From Candidatus Paralachnospira sangeri (GTDB lineage Bacteria > Bacillota > Clostridia > Lachnospirales > Lachnospiraceae), in contig CAJFOT010000033.1 of NCBI GenBank assembly GCA_904397815.1, positions 1-64,000 of the forward strand: a DNA stretch of 64,000 nucleotides. Reading direction: 5' to 3'. Within the stretch, counting starts at the first letter, position 1, and each line of letters opens with the position of its first letter. The notes under the pieces were generated by a model. It was not told the DNA's origin and did not search any database. It saw only the letters and a list, made by a program, of their open reading frames with translations. The position numbers and the translations under genes were made by a program. Of the stretch, positions 26,801-34,257 are shown piece after piece.

Positions 26801-28298
26801 CATACTGTATGGCCAGCGTTACTGAAGTCACTGATCCTATGCCATCAGCAACATCGGATATTTTTACAGCCAGTCCATGATTTGTGGTAATGGAAGCGTC
26901 TGTGAGATCTGTCAGTTCCTTCTCGCTGCTGTCAAAGGCCACCTGCCAGAACGTAACGGTTCCTGCTTCCAGAGCGGGCCCCTTTCGGTCAATCGGATGA
27001 TTCAGCGTCACAGTGGCACTGTAGGGCTGGCCATTGTCCATTCCGGACAGTGTCAGTTTCGCGCCAGACTGATATTCCTTTCCATCCAGATCCAGGATTG
27101 TTTCTCCGCTGATATTTCCTGTCAGTTCCTGCGGCGCGTTATCCGGCGTCTCAGCTTCCAGGGTATAGGAAGTAAAATTGTTTCCCTCTGCGTCAGAATA
27201 CAGCGTTATTCCCGTAATGTACTGGCCGGATGTGTCATAGGTCAGCGCATAGTCCTTTTCTGTAGCCGTAAGGTTTCCTACAGACAGGGAAGTAAAATCT
27301 GCCGATGTCTGTATCGTCTTTTCTCCCTTTGTCAGCACAGCAGCGGCAGTCAGGGAGAAGGTTTTTCCAGCCGCGCTCAATGGGATATGAATCTGTCCGC
27401 TCTGATCCACAGTAACACCTGCGTCGTTCTGAGAAATCGACCAGCTGATTCCATATCCCCGGTTATCCTCCGGAGAAACCAGGGTCACTGTTGACCCGGG
27501 AGCCAGACCGGTTCCTGAGCCGGTATCCAGAAAGCTGTTCTGCGCCTCCAGGTCCGCCTTCAGCTCATCGGCTGTCCACATCTTCCGGAAAGATACATGA
27601 ACAGATACCCCATCCTCCATCTCGGGATAAGTGGACTGCCTGATTTCCACAGGATTCCCATTCGTGAAAATGTCAATATCAGCAAACTCCTTTTCTTCCG
27701 ATCCGCCCGCCGGCGTCAGTTTGCAGGAATCCACATAATAACCTGCCCCAGGCGTTATGGTGACCCCACTGATCTTCTGTGTATTGTTCGCACTGCCGAC
27801 AGTCAGCGTCTCCATTCCTGCCATCACACTGACAGAACCGCCTTCCCCCGCAATAATGGTGACGGGCCTGAGCTTTTTCAGAGAAATACCGCGTTCCCAT
27901 CTGCCTCCCTGAACCTCGCTGAAAGCAAATTGGACTGTTTCTGTTTGATATCCATCCAGTGACACCGTCAATTCGCCCATACTTTCTTCCGTTACCGATA
28001 CTGTAGCTTCATACATCCCGTCACTGGTGTGAGACAGCTTTACCGGTTCATTACTTTCAGATAAAAAACTTACATCCGCATTTGCAACCGCGGCGCCATC
28101 TTCATCTGTGACACGAACCGATATTTCCACAGACGCCTCCGCTGCAGTCAGCAAATTGTTGCCGCTCAGGGATTCTGTCTCCCCATCACCCATCGCAATC
28201 GCCGCAAAGGGCGAGAAGTCCACTGCGGTTACAAGAAGCGCCAGCACCAGTAAAATGCCAAAAATCCGCCGGTATTTTCCGGCCCATACATGCTTCAC
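20898..28298 (-). CDS. Giant Ig-like repeat surface protein, 2,466 residues
   Basis: A secreted, membrane-anchored adhesin-like protein. It has a signal peptide (GILLVLALLVTAVDFSPF), a carboxypeptidase-regulatory-like beta domain at about 55-125, and then a long row of beta-sandwich modules. Each module opens with D-x-x-x-P (DTTAPVIEI, DTTVPEVEI, DLTLPEMTV, DTTLPTIVV) and closes with a D-x-AGN turn, as in bacterial Ig-like domains. Modules at 1771, 1885, 2000 and 2105 recur about every 115 residues. Residues 928-1220 and 1222-1500 form a larger duplicated unit. The C-terminus has one membrane helix (LAGLAASAGVIFMIVS) and a KRKKR tail but no LPXTG. It is the last gene of the kinase/phosphatase operon, so its export or function may be linked to phosphorylation. 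Ligand unknown. Confidence 0.92.
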   Translation of the reverse strand: MKHVWAGKYRRIFGILLVLALLVTAVDFSPFAAIAMGDGETESLSGNNLLTAAEASVEISVRVTDEDGAAVANADVSFLSESNEPVKLSHTSDGMYEATVSVTEESMGELTVSLDGYQTETVQFAFSEVQGGRWERGISLKKLRPVTIIAGEGGSVSVMAGMETLTVGSANNTQKISGVTITPGAGYYVDSCKLTPAGGSEEKEFADIDIFTNGNPVEIRQSTYPEMEDGVSVHVSFRKMWTADELKADLEAQNSFLDTGSGTGLAPGSTVTLVSPEDNRGYGISWSISQNDAGVTVDQSGQIHIPLSAAGKTFSLTAAAVLTKGEKTIQTSADFTSLSVGNLTATEKDYALTYDTSGQYITGITLYSDAEGNNFTSYTLEAETPDNAPQELTGNISGETILDLDGKEYQSGAKLTLSGMDNGQPYSATVTLNHPIDRKGPALEAGTVTFWQVAFDSSEKELTDLTDASITTNHGLAVKISDVADGIGSVTSVTLAIQYEGGQEQTVDGVYENESGTGQGQWVFRDFSTDGKDGVQLTLMQLTAWDSAGNSTNYMLGNRTLMVDTVAPQSLRVESAEDNGAWTKPENGTKTYRIVTSSVDVSSITIKYQNADGTLTDDSVISGTDITVSEGSSWCKWELSTGDAKVLNRDYVITAADSYGNVSAPFTYNARLDNELPTASMRLERYDPDTGTYTEVTDGKTEYISPQDFRLVISGMSDGGAGLGTVTVSCQEDEGAGQTAKTYTWNFQTSSGEGFTWDEGQKTLIFDLSAQDGTYHGYAGITVALSDALNNTAYLYTTEGATSNPVIRIDKKAPAKEDIVIQWNGSGQTGTEEYWYSGGQAGFRFTVTAKDDTPLTAEIYQAASADEVNSSTETYGTALEVSPDYGVSFQSWVYNREDSTKAPDQKLYYIVKITDAAGNATWSDSVEIRIDETDPVMADREGKPSLRYDFTNIKTEGKTETVFHGDLDQETMVNGVLLSKTDVTVSIDLEDPAAGAVQRQTASGIREVALSLDYGAGQGGAAETKVYTLTQQTDGSYTYVLSDEGRYELKQIAVTDYAGNVTVYQYQEAGEAADSSLYQGELTVVIDRTVPEASFADRSYNAGGTWREWYSVAVNGDTPFAVTASAEDDYGIYAIDWFMADDDGSGSLIYTPVTAEQPGGADSVPGRLTGNESSQTASSCLTYQADQVQRYAVQVTDWAGNVTVYIMDDSSEAILSDRASIVKIDNQKPQIAENSDEKLLLTYDIRNVKTSSGKQTILHDDIGSYLADRSLISAEDILLTVNAEDLPVLYRENGIASGVQDVVLTFADGREAVSLTSDGNGIYTTILTAGENQTETYVLEAITITDYAGNSMVYSYTAGGLGSLTAVIDKEVPAEGVFATVSGRNSVTDGNGNLTAWYSAQNGPKDIQATVQDDYCIYGITWYRANTDTPVLGQEGAYTQIGQTLNSGQVIREISRTESFTDNQDQLYAVIATDWAGNQALFYRNESGDAGSRVRIDNDMPVNRVWLSWEGDSVYDGNAVDSGTRYEAAQEGYVYNNQWVTLSVYVQDTLGQGLYQNAERSCASGIRKVDVTVNHDGNREPVMEQWNNQEVQVAEINGQEYLEFTFQIRWTNGDLSEFQNAIEEIVIYDNAGNQTPAEGEVLRDEVQYVLDNMAPELTVDYHPGSYVENSLYPNTYFYREDPAVTISFRERYFYEADVDATINLQAPEAPGALNHSQWSGSGTTYTSSVHAPGDGRYRFSIGEFSDRSGNVMTGAEGTEVAGGIFTSYYLVMDTTAPVIEITYTHDGQDITGEITEGNFYDGTVVATVRITEANFDPSMVEIDAVGRASGNNEGMAINWDGEWTAEGEDVHVNHVTFEAQGTYQFTCTARDVVGHEAEVPARSHFVVDTTVPEVEIIYDLNDPENERYYNQVRTAAVRVTDRSFDPEEVEFMIETTGPQPVIGEWSHIGGGGCENELTYHVDGCVYEANVIFGEDGDYSLAFQCTDRAGNQSELVTTDPFTVDLTLPEMTVTYDNNDARNGFYYREARVGTITISEHNFNPADVRITTTAASGGAPAELSAVGGWSSSGDTHTASVYYTYDGEFTFDVSYTDLAGNEAADYEGDQFVVDLTAPVLEITDIEDMSANNDTVAPAVTWSDINLDTDGILLELTGVNRGPTEVETTSTAIDGGMMVQYTDFPRVQELDDLYTLHATVTDLAGNTSEQTVTFSVNRFGSVYIFDEATEQLLSQYYVNEPARLHVTEINVDTLEFREITYSRDGDIVTMEQGEDYAVTESGTEATWKSYTYDIYEDNFTEEGIYAVTIYSEDRATNRSSNTVKEKEIQFVMDTTLPTIVVTGVEDQEQYSSDRRSVTIDAKDNIYLSEVVAYVDNVPVKTFSEEELTAANGVVTLEIGSSNDWQTLTVKAIDAAGNEGYSDTRVFLITRNVLVQWYQNRPLFWGSLAGLAASAGVIFMIVSKRKKRNDETA

Positions 28299-28313
28299 CT
28301 GTATCTCCTCCTT

Positions 28314-28688
28314 TTATATACTCTCATCCGTATGGATCATCATAATATCTGTTTCTATGACAAACTGCCCAATCTGAATCTTTTCATCTTCCTCCAGAGG
28401 CATCGTAATATTCCCGTCAGAATAATCATGGACATGTACAGCCCGGCGATACCTGCCCATTCTCTGCATGCGTTCCCTGGCTGCGTTTTCGGCCTCCAGA
28501 CGGCGTATCCCTTTTTTAGCGGCACTGCCGGACCAGATTCTGAGAATCTGCATCATATCCAGCAAAAAGAATTCTGCCACAGCGGCAATCAGCAGTATCA
28601 CCGCAAAGATCAGAAAAACCAGGCTGATACTGTGAAACATCTCTATCCTGCCCTGAATCTCCTCCATGGAGCTCAACAGCATTGCCAT
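28314..28688 (-). CDS. Small single-pass membrane protein
   Basis: A 124-residue protein with a short amphipathic N-terminus, one strong membrane helix at about 18-44 (SLVFLIFAVILLIAAVAEFF), a basic cytoplasmic-type segment and an acidic C-terminal tail (LEEDEKIQIGQFVIETD). I do not recognise a family. The start ATG at 28688 lies two bases after the kinase stop and has GGTGAGAG upstream. An earlier in-frame start would overlap the kinase by 74 bases. Its position between a transmembrane kinase and a giant surface protein suggests a membrane adaptor in that system. Confidence 0.75.
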   Translation of the reverse strand: MAMLLSSMEEIQGRIEMFHSISLVFLIFAVILLIAAVAEFFLLDMMQILRIWSGSAAKKGIRRLEAENAARERMQRMGRYRRAVHVHDYSDGNITMPLEEDEKIQIGQFVIETDIMMIHTDESI

Positions 28689-28689
28689 A

Positions 28690-30399
28690 TTAACTCTCAC
28701 CGCCTTCCGTTCTGGCCTCAAATACTGCCAGAACCTGACGTCTGGCCTGTTCCAGATTTTCATATAATCGTTCTTTCAGTTCCGTGTTCCGGTCACGGTT
28801 CACATCATCAGCGATCACAATGTCCGAATCCAGGTGCTGGCGTACATATTCCAGCTCATCCAACATTTCCTTCTGGCTTACGCCATCTGCCCTGAAATCT
28901 GCCGCATGGTTGTATACCTGATAAATCAGTTCCTTATAGACCATCATGGCAGTTGTGACATTATCAGCTTCCGCAATATTGCCCATGGCCAGACTCACCA
29001 GGTCATTCCAGTAGTCCTGATAGCCGGTGTTGGCGTCTCCATACTTATTGGCTACGCCGATCCTGGAATAATATTCTGATATCTGAGACAGCTTTTCAGC
29101 CCGCTCGACCATATTCGCCTCCAGACTGCCAGATTCTGAGGCGATCCGCAGCCACTTGGCAGACATGGATTTATTGCCGCTGCTCTCATAGGAATAGAAA
29201 TAGGCCAGTCCCATCCGATAGGCAAACTCCTCATAGGCCGCCGTATTTTCCGCAAATATCTCTTCATTCTTCCTGTTTCCCGAACTGCTCTCATTCAGCA
29301 GCTGGCGCATCAGCTGGTCTTCTTCTGAAGTTAAATTGTCATCCGCCAGAAATACATTTTCCAACAGTTCCATCCAGGCGTCTGGCTGCCCGGGCTCCAG
29401 ACTGACCGCCTGGGCATAGGCCTGGGCCGCTTCCTCTTCTGTGGCGCTGCCCTCTCCCTCCAGCATATAAGAATCGTAACTGTTGGCTGTGATACTTTTC
29501 TGAGCCAGGCTGGTTCCCAGAGAAATGCCCGCGCATACCAGACAGAGAGCCGATGTGGCGAAAAAAAGGGTCAGTTTTTTCTTCCGCTGTCTGGTATTTT
29601 CAATGTCCAGATCCTGGTAATGCTCCAGGTCGTACATCAGCTGGGCACATGTCTGATACCGGTCTTCCGGTGAGGGGCTCGTGCATTTCAGTATAATCCG
29701 TTCCAGACCCGTAGACAGGGCAGGGTTGCGGCGGCGGATCCGGTAGTCCTGCCCCACCGCCGGACGTTCTCCTGTCAGAAGATGGTACATGGTAGCGCCC
29801 AGACAGTATATATCTGTTCTGGCGTCTGTCTGCCGGGCTGCGTCATACTGCTCGGGAGCCGCATATCCTCTGGTACCCAGACAGGTAGTATCTGCCGCAT
29901 TTCCCGATTTGTACTCCCGGGCTGTTCCAAAATCAAAGAGTACCACCGTTCCGTCAGGACGGAGCATCACATTGGACGGCTTCATATCCCGGTAGATAAT
30001 CGGAGGCACTCTGGAGTGAAGATATCCCAGCACATCGCAGAGCTGAATCGCCCACTCGATCACCATATCCTGGGGCTGGGTCCCCTCCTCTTCCAGTGTC
30101 CACTCCAGCGTATTTCCCTCTATATAATCCATGACGATCAGGAACCGACCTTCCTCGTCTATGACATCGATAATGCTGGGCAGATTAGGATGATTCAGCT
30201 TTTTCAGAATATTGGTTTCCGCGATCAGCCCCTGCTGTACTACCTCAAAATCCTGCACGCCGTCCTTGCGCACCTCTTTGATCGCCCACTGCTTGTTCGC
30301 CCGTTCATTCATCGCCAGGTAGACGATGCTCATGCCGCCCTGACCGATTTTATTCAGGATTTTATATTTTCCGTCTATTATGGTACCAATTTCCAGCAT
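28690..30399 (-). CDS. Transmembrane Ser/Thr protein kinase
   Basis: A Hanks-type kinase of 569 residues. The cytoplasmic catalytic domain (about 1-265) shows the glycine loop IGQGGMSIVYLA, the ATP lysine in QWAIKEV, catalytic YRDMKPSNVML (Tyr in place of the usual His of HRD), DFG in VLFDFGTA, and GYAAPEQYD. One membrane helix follows at about 275-295. The extracellular part is helical with TPR-like spacing (ATEEEAAQAYAQAVSLEPGQ), not PASTA repeats, so it differs from the peptidoglycan-sensing PrkC type. The ATG at 30399 has GGGGGAG upstream. It is flanked by its likely phosphatase and by the surface protein genes. Confidence 0.94.
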   Translation of the reverse strand: MLEIGTIIDGKYKILNKIGQGGMSIVYLAMNERANKQWAIKEVRKDGVQDFEVVQQGLIAETNILKKLNHPNLPSIIDVIDEEGRFLIVMDYIEGNTLEWTLEEEGTQPQDMVIEWAIQLCDVLGYLHSRVPPIIYRDMKPSNVMLRPDGTVVLFDFGTAREYKSGNAADTTCLGTRGYAAPEQYDAARQTDARTDIYCLGATMYHLLTGERPAVGQDYRIRRRNPALSTGLERIILKCTSPSPEDRYQTCAQLMYDLEHYQDLDIENTRQRKKKLTLFFATSALCLVCAGISLGTSLAQKSITANSYDSYMLEGEGSATEEEAAQAYAQAVSLEPGQPDAWMELLENVFLADDNLTSEEDQLMRQLLNESSSGNRKNEEIFAENTAAYEEFAYRMGLAYFYSYESSGNKSMSAKWLRIASESGSLEANMVERAEKLSQISEYYSRIGVANKYGDANTGYQDYWNDLVSLAMGNIAEADNVTTAMMVYKELIYQVYNHAADFRADGVSQKEMLDELEYVRQHLDSDIVIADDVNRDRNTELKERLYENLEQARRQVLAVFEARTEGGES

Positions 30400-30412
30400 A
30401 TCCCTGCTCCCC

Positions 30413-31180
30413 CTAATATACATGAATCAGTGCCGCTGAAATATTGTCTTCCTCACGGCGGCTTTTGTTTAATTCAATCATCGAACGCAGGTTGTCACTC
30501 ATAGACTGCTCAGACCCCACCACCATCGGACCCAGCTTTTCCAGCATCTCCTGCCGGCTGATCTGATGCCGGAAGCCGTCGCTGCAAAGCAGGAAGCTGC
30601 AAGGCGTTTCAATATTCCCCATGTAAAAATCCGGATCGATTACTGTCGAAGCACCGACGCACTGGAGCAGCACATTCCTTCGTGGATCACGCCGGGCCTT
30701 CTCCGGGGTCAGCCTGCCTAGATCCATCTCCTGCTGGATGACCGTCTGGTCCTTCGTCAACTGCCGTATGGAAGTATTCAGCAGATAAGCCCTTGAATCG
30801 CCAACGTTAATCACATAATACATATTTCCCACTACCAGCAATGCCACAACGGTGGTTCCCAGCTTTACACGGTGCTCTCTGCTGTAGGCGCCCAGCCGGC
30901 AGTTGGCCTCATAGATCAGCTGTTCCCAGTTTTTCTTCAAAATCTCCGGCACAATTCCCCTGTATAATATATCGGGGAATTCCTTTTCAAACCACCCTGA
31001 AAGTATCCGGATCAGAGAGGCACTGGCCAGCTCTCCTTTCGCCAGCCCTCCCATTCCGTCACATACAGCCGCGAAGCAGACCTTTCCGCAATCCGTCCGG
31101 GCTGTTTTGATCATCAGGGCATCCTGATTGATTTGTTTTTTAATGCCGGCATCACTGCAGGCAGCTGTCATAAAATTCAT
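30413..31180 (-). CDS. PP2C-family Ser/Thr phosphatase
   Basis: A metal-dependent protein phosphatase of 255 residues expected to reverse the action of the adjacent kinase. Motifs are IKKQINQDA (first metal Asp), VCDGMGGLAKGE, YVINVGDSRAYLL, LLCSDGF, and the closing EEDNISAALI with the last metal-binding Asp-Asn. The ATG at 31180 follows GGAGATGAG; an upstream in-frame ATG at 31207 directly abuts a GGGAGG and is less likely. It is first in the operon with kinase, small membrane protein and giant surface protein. Confidence 0.93.
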   Translation of the reverse strand: MNFMTAACSDAGIKKQINQDALMIKTARTDCGKVCFAAVCDGMGGLAKGELASASLIRILSGWFEKEFPDILYRGIVPEILKKNWEQLIYEANCRLGAYSREHRVKLGTTVVALLVVGNMYYVINVGDSRAYLLNTSIRQLTKDQTVIQQEMDLGRLTPEKARRDPRRNVLLQCVGASTVIDPDFYMGNIETPCSFLLCSDGFRHQISRQEMLEKLGPMVVGSEQSMSDNLRSMIELNKSRREEDNISAALIHVY

Positions 31181-31643
31181 CTTCTCATCTCCATCCTGGC
31201 ATGACATCCTCCCACGCCTGAAAAAGCGGGAGGTATTCTCACGCTCAGACAGGCAATCGGTTCCCGTTCGATCGTATCAATGTACGAAGACTAATTCCGT
31301 GGGCCCGTTCATATACTGAAATTTTTCGTTCCGCAGTTTAGGCAAATCTGTCTGCCCGCAAAAATCTGTCTTTACAAGTTTTTTGCCATGTTCTTCAGAC
31401 ATCATATTGTAATTAGGCATTACACTTCTTAATTCAGCTGCTTGGCTGATTATATTTTGACTTGTATTCTTGCTGGAAGAGGATAAAAATGCAGGAATCC
31501 TGCCATGAGTTGGTTAAAGATATAAACGAATAGTGTTTCCATTATTATACATATTTTTACTTTATCTGGCAATATAATATTTCGGCAGATTTCTAAAATT
31601 TATATAAATATTTTAATAGACTTAAGAAATGTCTTCAATGTTA
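31181..31643. other. AT-rich intergenic region without a gene
   Basis: A divergent gap of about 550 bases between the PP2C operon and the HMA protein gene. From about 31380 onward the composition is strongly AT-rich with no credible frame. Near the PP2C end a hairpin (CCTCCCGC...GCGTGGGAGG on the minus strand, about 31207-31233) lies just before the start codon. I can name no RNA gene here. Confidence 0.6.
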
Positions 31644-31671
31644 TTGCATAATTGAAAAAAAGCGCTATAAT
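31644..31671 (+). promoter_or_regulatory. Promoter of the HMA membrane protein gene
   Basis: TTGCAT (31644-31649), a 16-base spacer and TATAAT (31666-31671), 65 bases before the gene. A short inverted repeat (TTAG-TTTTAG-CTAA) follows the -10 box and could be an operator. Confidence 0.75.
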
Positions 31672-31735
31672 AAGAATCAGATAGTTAGTTTTAGCTAATT
31701 TTGTGTTGGATTTCTGCAAAAAGGAGGCCCGTAAC

Positions 31736-32089
31736 ATGGCTACATTCATTATTTGTCTGATTTTACTCTGCATCTGTATTTTTTCCGTCAAAAGCTATAT
31801 GAAGAAGCTTTCCAGAGGCTGCTGCGGCGCGGACAGCGGCAGGGGGCCGAAGAAAATCCGCATCACAGATAAGGATGTTTCCCATTATCCCTATCAGACC
31901 CGGCTGACTGTGGAGGGCATGACATGCCAGAACTGTACCACCAGAGTGGAGAATGCTCTGAACAGCCTGGGCGGGGTCTGGGCCAGTGCGGATCTGTCGA
32001 AAAATCAGGTACAGATCCGGATGAAGGAAGAGATTCCGGAAGATAAGCTGAAAGAAGTGATCCGTCAGACTGGCTATATCGCCTATTAG
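31736..32089 (+). CDS. Membrane-anchored heavy-metal-binding (HMA) protein
   Basis: A 117-residue protein in two parts. The first 35 residues are a hydrophobic helix followed by GCCGADSG, the pattern of the FeoB-associated cysteine-rich membrane proteins. The rest is an HMA metal-binding domain with MTCQNCTTRVENAL, whose CxxC pair binds Cu(I) or a related ion. The start ATG at 31736 has AAAGGAGG upstream and begins the helix. No copper ATPase or feo gene is adjacent, so the partner is unknown. It probably holds or passes a metal ion at the inner face of the membrane. Confidence 0.88.
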   Translation: MATFIICLILLCICIFSVKSYMKKLSRGCCGADSGRGPKKIRITDKDVSHYPYQTRLTVEGMTCQNCTTRVENALNSLGGVWASADLSKNQVQIRMKEEIPEDKLKEVIRQTGYIAY

Positions 32090-32124
32090 CCATAAAGGCA
32101 CCGCTGCAGCGGTGCCTTTATGGC
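32089..32124. terminator. Perfect 36-base palindromic bidirectional terminator
   Basis: Each half is GCCATAAAGGCACCGCTG and its complement, with no mismatch, beginning on the last base of the HMA gene stop. On the plus strand TTTTCTTTT follows. It serves the HMA gene and possibly the convergent acyltransferase gene. Confidence 0.85.
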
Positions 32125-32155
32125 TTTTCTTTTCCCTGTCTGTTACGGTGCCTGT

Positions 32156-32908
32156 TTATTTCTTCCGCACATTTGCCGCAGAAGCGCCGGCGCCGCTTTT
32201 GTTTTCATTCTGCCGGATAGTCACCTGAATGCGCCGCTGTACCTCCGCCGCGATCTCCAGGGATTTCATCCCTTTATATTCCTCGTAGTACAGAGGAGGC
32301 AGGAAATGAACCTGGACCGTCACCTTCTCGATGGAGCGGGTGTCAAAGGGCTTATAGCTGTCGATCAGGGCCACCGGCACAATGGGGCATTTGGCGTTGA
32401 TTGCGCTTTTAAATGTGCCGCCCTTAAATTCCTGCACCTGATTCTGCTGCCTGGAACGGGTACCTTCGGCGAATATCACATAGTTTCTCCCCTCCAGCAC
32501 TTCTTTGGTCATCTGGCGGATCACAGCCACGGAGGCCCGGATGTCCTCCCGGTCAATGGCCTGGGCTTTCATCAGAATCCTGATCTGCTTCACAAAAAAT
32601 ATATTGGACACTTCCTTCTTCATCACCACTGTAAAGGGATGGGGACAGCATTCCAGAAGGGAAAGAACATCGAACATCCCCTGATGATTCGGGAACATGA
32701 CATATCCCATTTTTTCAGGCAGATTTTCTATGCCGTGGGCATCTATGGTTACCCGGCCGGCCCGGTTTGCGTTTTTCGTAATTTTTTTCAGCAGCGCAAA
32801 CTTTTCAGCCTCCGTGTGCCGGTCATTTTTCCCCCAGCTCCAGATCTGAAAAAACCAGTAAGGGGCAATCCAGATCAGTTTGATCACCATCAGCGCGATC
32901 CGTTTCAT
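32156..32908 (-). CDS. plsC: 1-acyl-sn-glycerol-3-phosphate acyltransferase
   Basis: Adds the second acyl chain to lysophosphatidic acid to give phosphatidic acid in membrane lipid synthesis. The HX4D-type catalytic motif appears as FPNHQGMFD and the phosphate-binding motif as FAEGTRSRQ. A hydrophobic N-terminal segment (IALMVIKLIWIAPYWFFQ) anchors it to the membrane. The 250 residues are normal for PlsC. The downstream C-terminal tail is unremarkable. Confidence 0.93.
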   Translation of the reverse strand: MKRIALMVIKLIWIAPYWFFQIWSWGKNDRHTEAEKFALLKKITKNANRAGRVTIDAHGIENLPEKMGYVMFPNHQGMFDVLSLLECCPHPFTVVMKKEVSNIFFVKQIRILMKAQAIDREDIRASVAVIRQMTKEVLEGRNYVIFAEGTRSRQQNQVQEFKGGTFKSAINAKCPIVPVALIDSYKPFDTRSIEKVTVQVHFLPPLYYEEYKGMKSLEIAAEVQRRIQVTIRQNENKSGAGASAANVRKK

Positions 32909-32930
32909 GACTTTTTGTCTCCTTTGTCTC

Positions 32931-33842
32931 TTATTCTATTGTATCCGTCCAGGCGGAATCCATTCTTCTGTATGCCAGCAGCAGGTCTACCATTCTCCCG
33001 TAGCTTCTCACCCCGTCCTCCTGGCTGTTGATCTTCAGATAGACGTCATTCAGATCCTGGGATACCTCTGCGACTGCTCCGTCATAGGACTCCCAGAAGG
33101 CATCGTCAGCCAGCAGATCCTCTCTGGCACGCCGGCAGAGCTGGCTGTAAATCTCCCGGTAGGCATCCGTCTCTCCCGCGTTCCACAGGGCAGCCATAGC
33201 ATAAGTATATGCCAGCATATGTCCGCTGTACTGAAACTGGGGCTGGCCGGAGCAGACGCAGGCCAGCCATGCGATAAAGTTCGCCTCATCCTCCCGCATA
33301 TAGCCTTTCAGATGAGACAGCTCATGGCAGAGGGTGGACGGAATATTAAACATCGGCATATCCTGATTATAGTTGGCCTCTATTGTAAAGGGGCTGTATA
33401 CCCCCATAATCATGCCGCGGGACAGCGCCTCCAGCTCTTCCGTCGATCCGCTGACAGTCGGAAATCCCTCCGTCTCAGAAAAAGGCGTACGGTAATAATT
33501 AATTCCGCAGAACAGGGTAAAAAGCAGAAGCAGAATGCCCGCCGCCATGGAAACTGATGCGCAGTAACGGCGCAGAAGCGCAGCCCCTCCCCCTTTTCTG
33601 AACATTTTCACAACAGTGTATGCCACATAAACAATCAGCCAGGCCACCAGCAGATAAACACCAATTTCCGCCGCGCTGAATGGAAACAGGGAAAAGAAGC
33701 CGCCCACTGCCGCTGCCATTTTCCTGTAAATCACATCTGTATACCAGTCAGCAAATCCCGGTATGCATCTGGCCATAACCTGCAGAACCAGCGCTGCTCC
33801 CACCGTCAGTCCGGCTGCCTTCCATCTTGTCCTCTCCTTCAT
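32931..33842 (-). CDS. DUF3810 membrane protein with HExxH-like site
   Basis: A 303-residue protein of the DUF3810 type. The N-terminal third carries three hydrophobic helices (AALVLQVMARCIPGF, EIGVYLLVAWLIVYVAYTVV and ASVSMAAGILLLLFTLF). The C-terminal part is predicted outside and contains STLCHELSHLKGYMREDEANF, which fits a gluzincin-like HExxH-related zinc site (HELSH, then ExxA). The function is not established for the family; a membrane-bound peptidase is plausible. It lies 23 bases upstream of the acyltransferase gene on the same strand, so the two probably form an operon. Confidence 0.87.
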   Translation of the reverse strand: MKERTRWKAAGLTVGAALVLQVMARCIPGFADWYTDVIYRKMAAAVGGFFSLFPFSAAEIGVYLLVAWLIVYVAYTVVKMFRKGGGAALLRRYCASVSMAAGILLLLFTLFCGINYYRTPFSETEGFPTVSGSTEELEALSRGMIMGVYSPFTIEANYNQDMPMFNIPSTLCHELSHLKGYMREDEANFIAWLACVCSGQPQFQYSGHMLAYTYAMAALWNAGETDAYREIYSQLCRRAREDLLADDAFWESYDGAVAEVSQDLNDVYLKINSQEDGVRSYGRMVDLLLAYRRMDSAWTDTIE

Positions 33843-33959
33843 TTGTGCCCCTGCTCTCTGCTGTGCAATTTTTGATCAATATGATCTGTCTCCTGTGATT
33901 ATAGTAACACAAATATTTCTTTTTTGACATACACTAATAAAAAACAGGATTGTAAAATT

Positions 33960-34208
33960 ATGCGTATTTGGTCACAATTTCCTTTTCGGGATAACCGGGG
34001 ATGCCCTTCCTGCGGTTCCGGCCGCCCCAGGCCGCCCCACCCGGGCCCTCAGCCGCCCAGGCCGCCTCATCCCACTCCCGGACCCAGACCGCCTTTCCCA
34101 GGGCCTCGTCCGCCTCATCCGGGGCACAGACCACCTCATCCGGGACACAGGCCGCCTCGCCCGGGGCATGGAACATCCGGTAATCCCTGGCCCTTTGACT
34201 GGGATTAA
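33960..34208 (+). CDS. Small proline/glycine/histidine-rich repeat protein
   Basis: An 82-residue protein starting MRIWSQFPFRDNRGCPSCGSG. It continues as a proline-rich tail that includes near-exact tandem heptapeptides PPHPGHR, PPHPGHR, PPRPGHG and ends NPWPFDWD. There is no signal peptide or membrane helix. Only a weak AGGA precedes the ATG. The DNA here is far more GC-rich than the surroundings. Such compositions occur in spore coat and surface proteins of Clostridia, but this is only a resemblance. Two long frames on the opposite strand are shadows of the repeat. Confidence 0.6.
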   Translation: MRIWSQFPFRDNRGCPSCGSGRPRPPHPGPQPPRPPHPTPGPRPPFPGPRPPHPGHRPPHPGHRPPRPGHGTSGNPWPFDWD

Positions 34209-34225
34209 AAATATATGATATGATA

Positions 34226-34257
34226 ACTGCCGGGATCGGAACAATGGTCCCGGCAGT
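34226..34257. terminator. Hairpin terminator between convergent genes
   Basis: ACTGCCGGGA (34226-34235) and TCCCGGCAGT (34248-34257) form a perfect ten-base stem. Confidence 0.7.
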
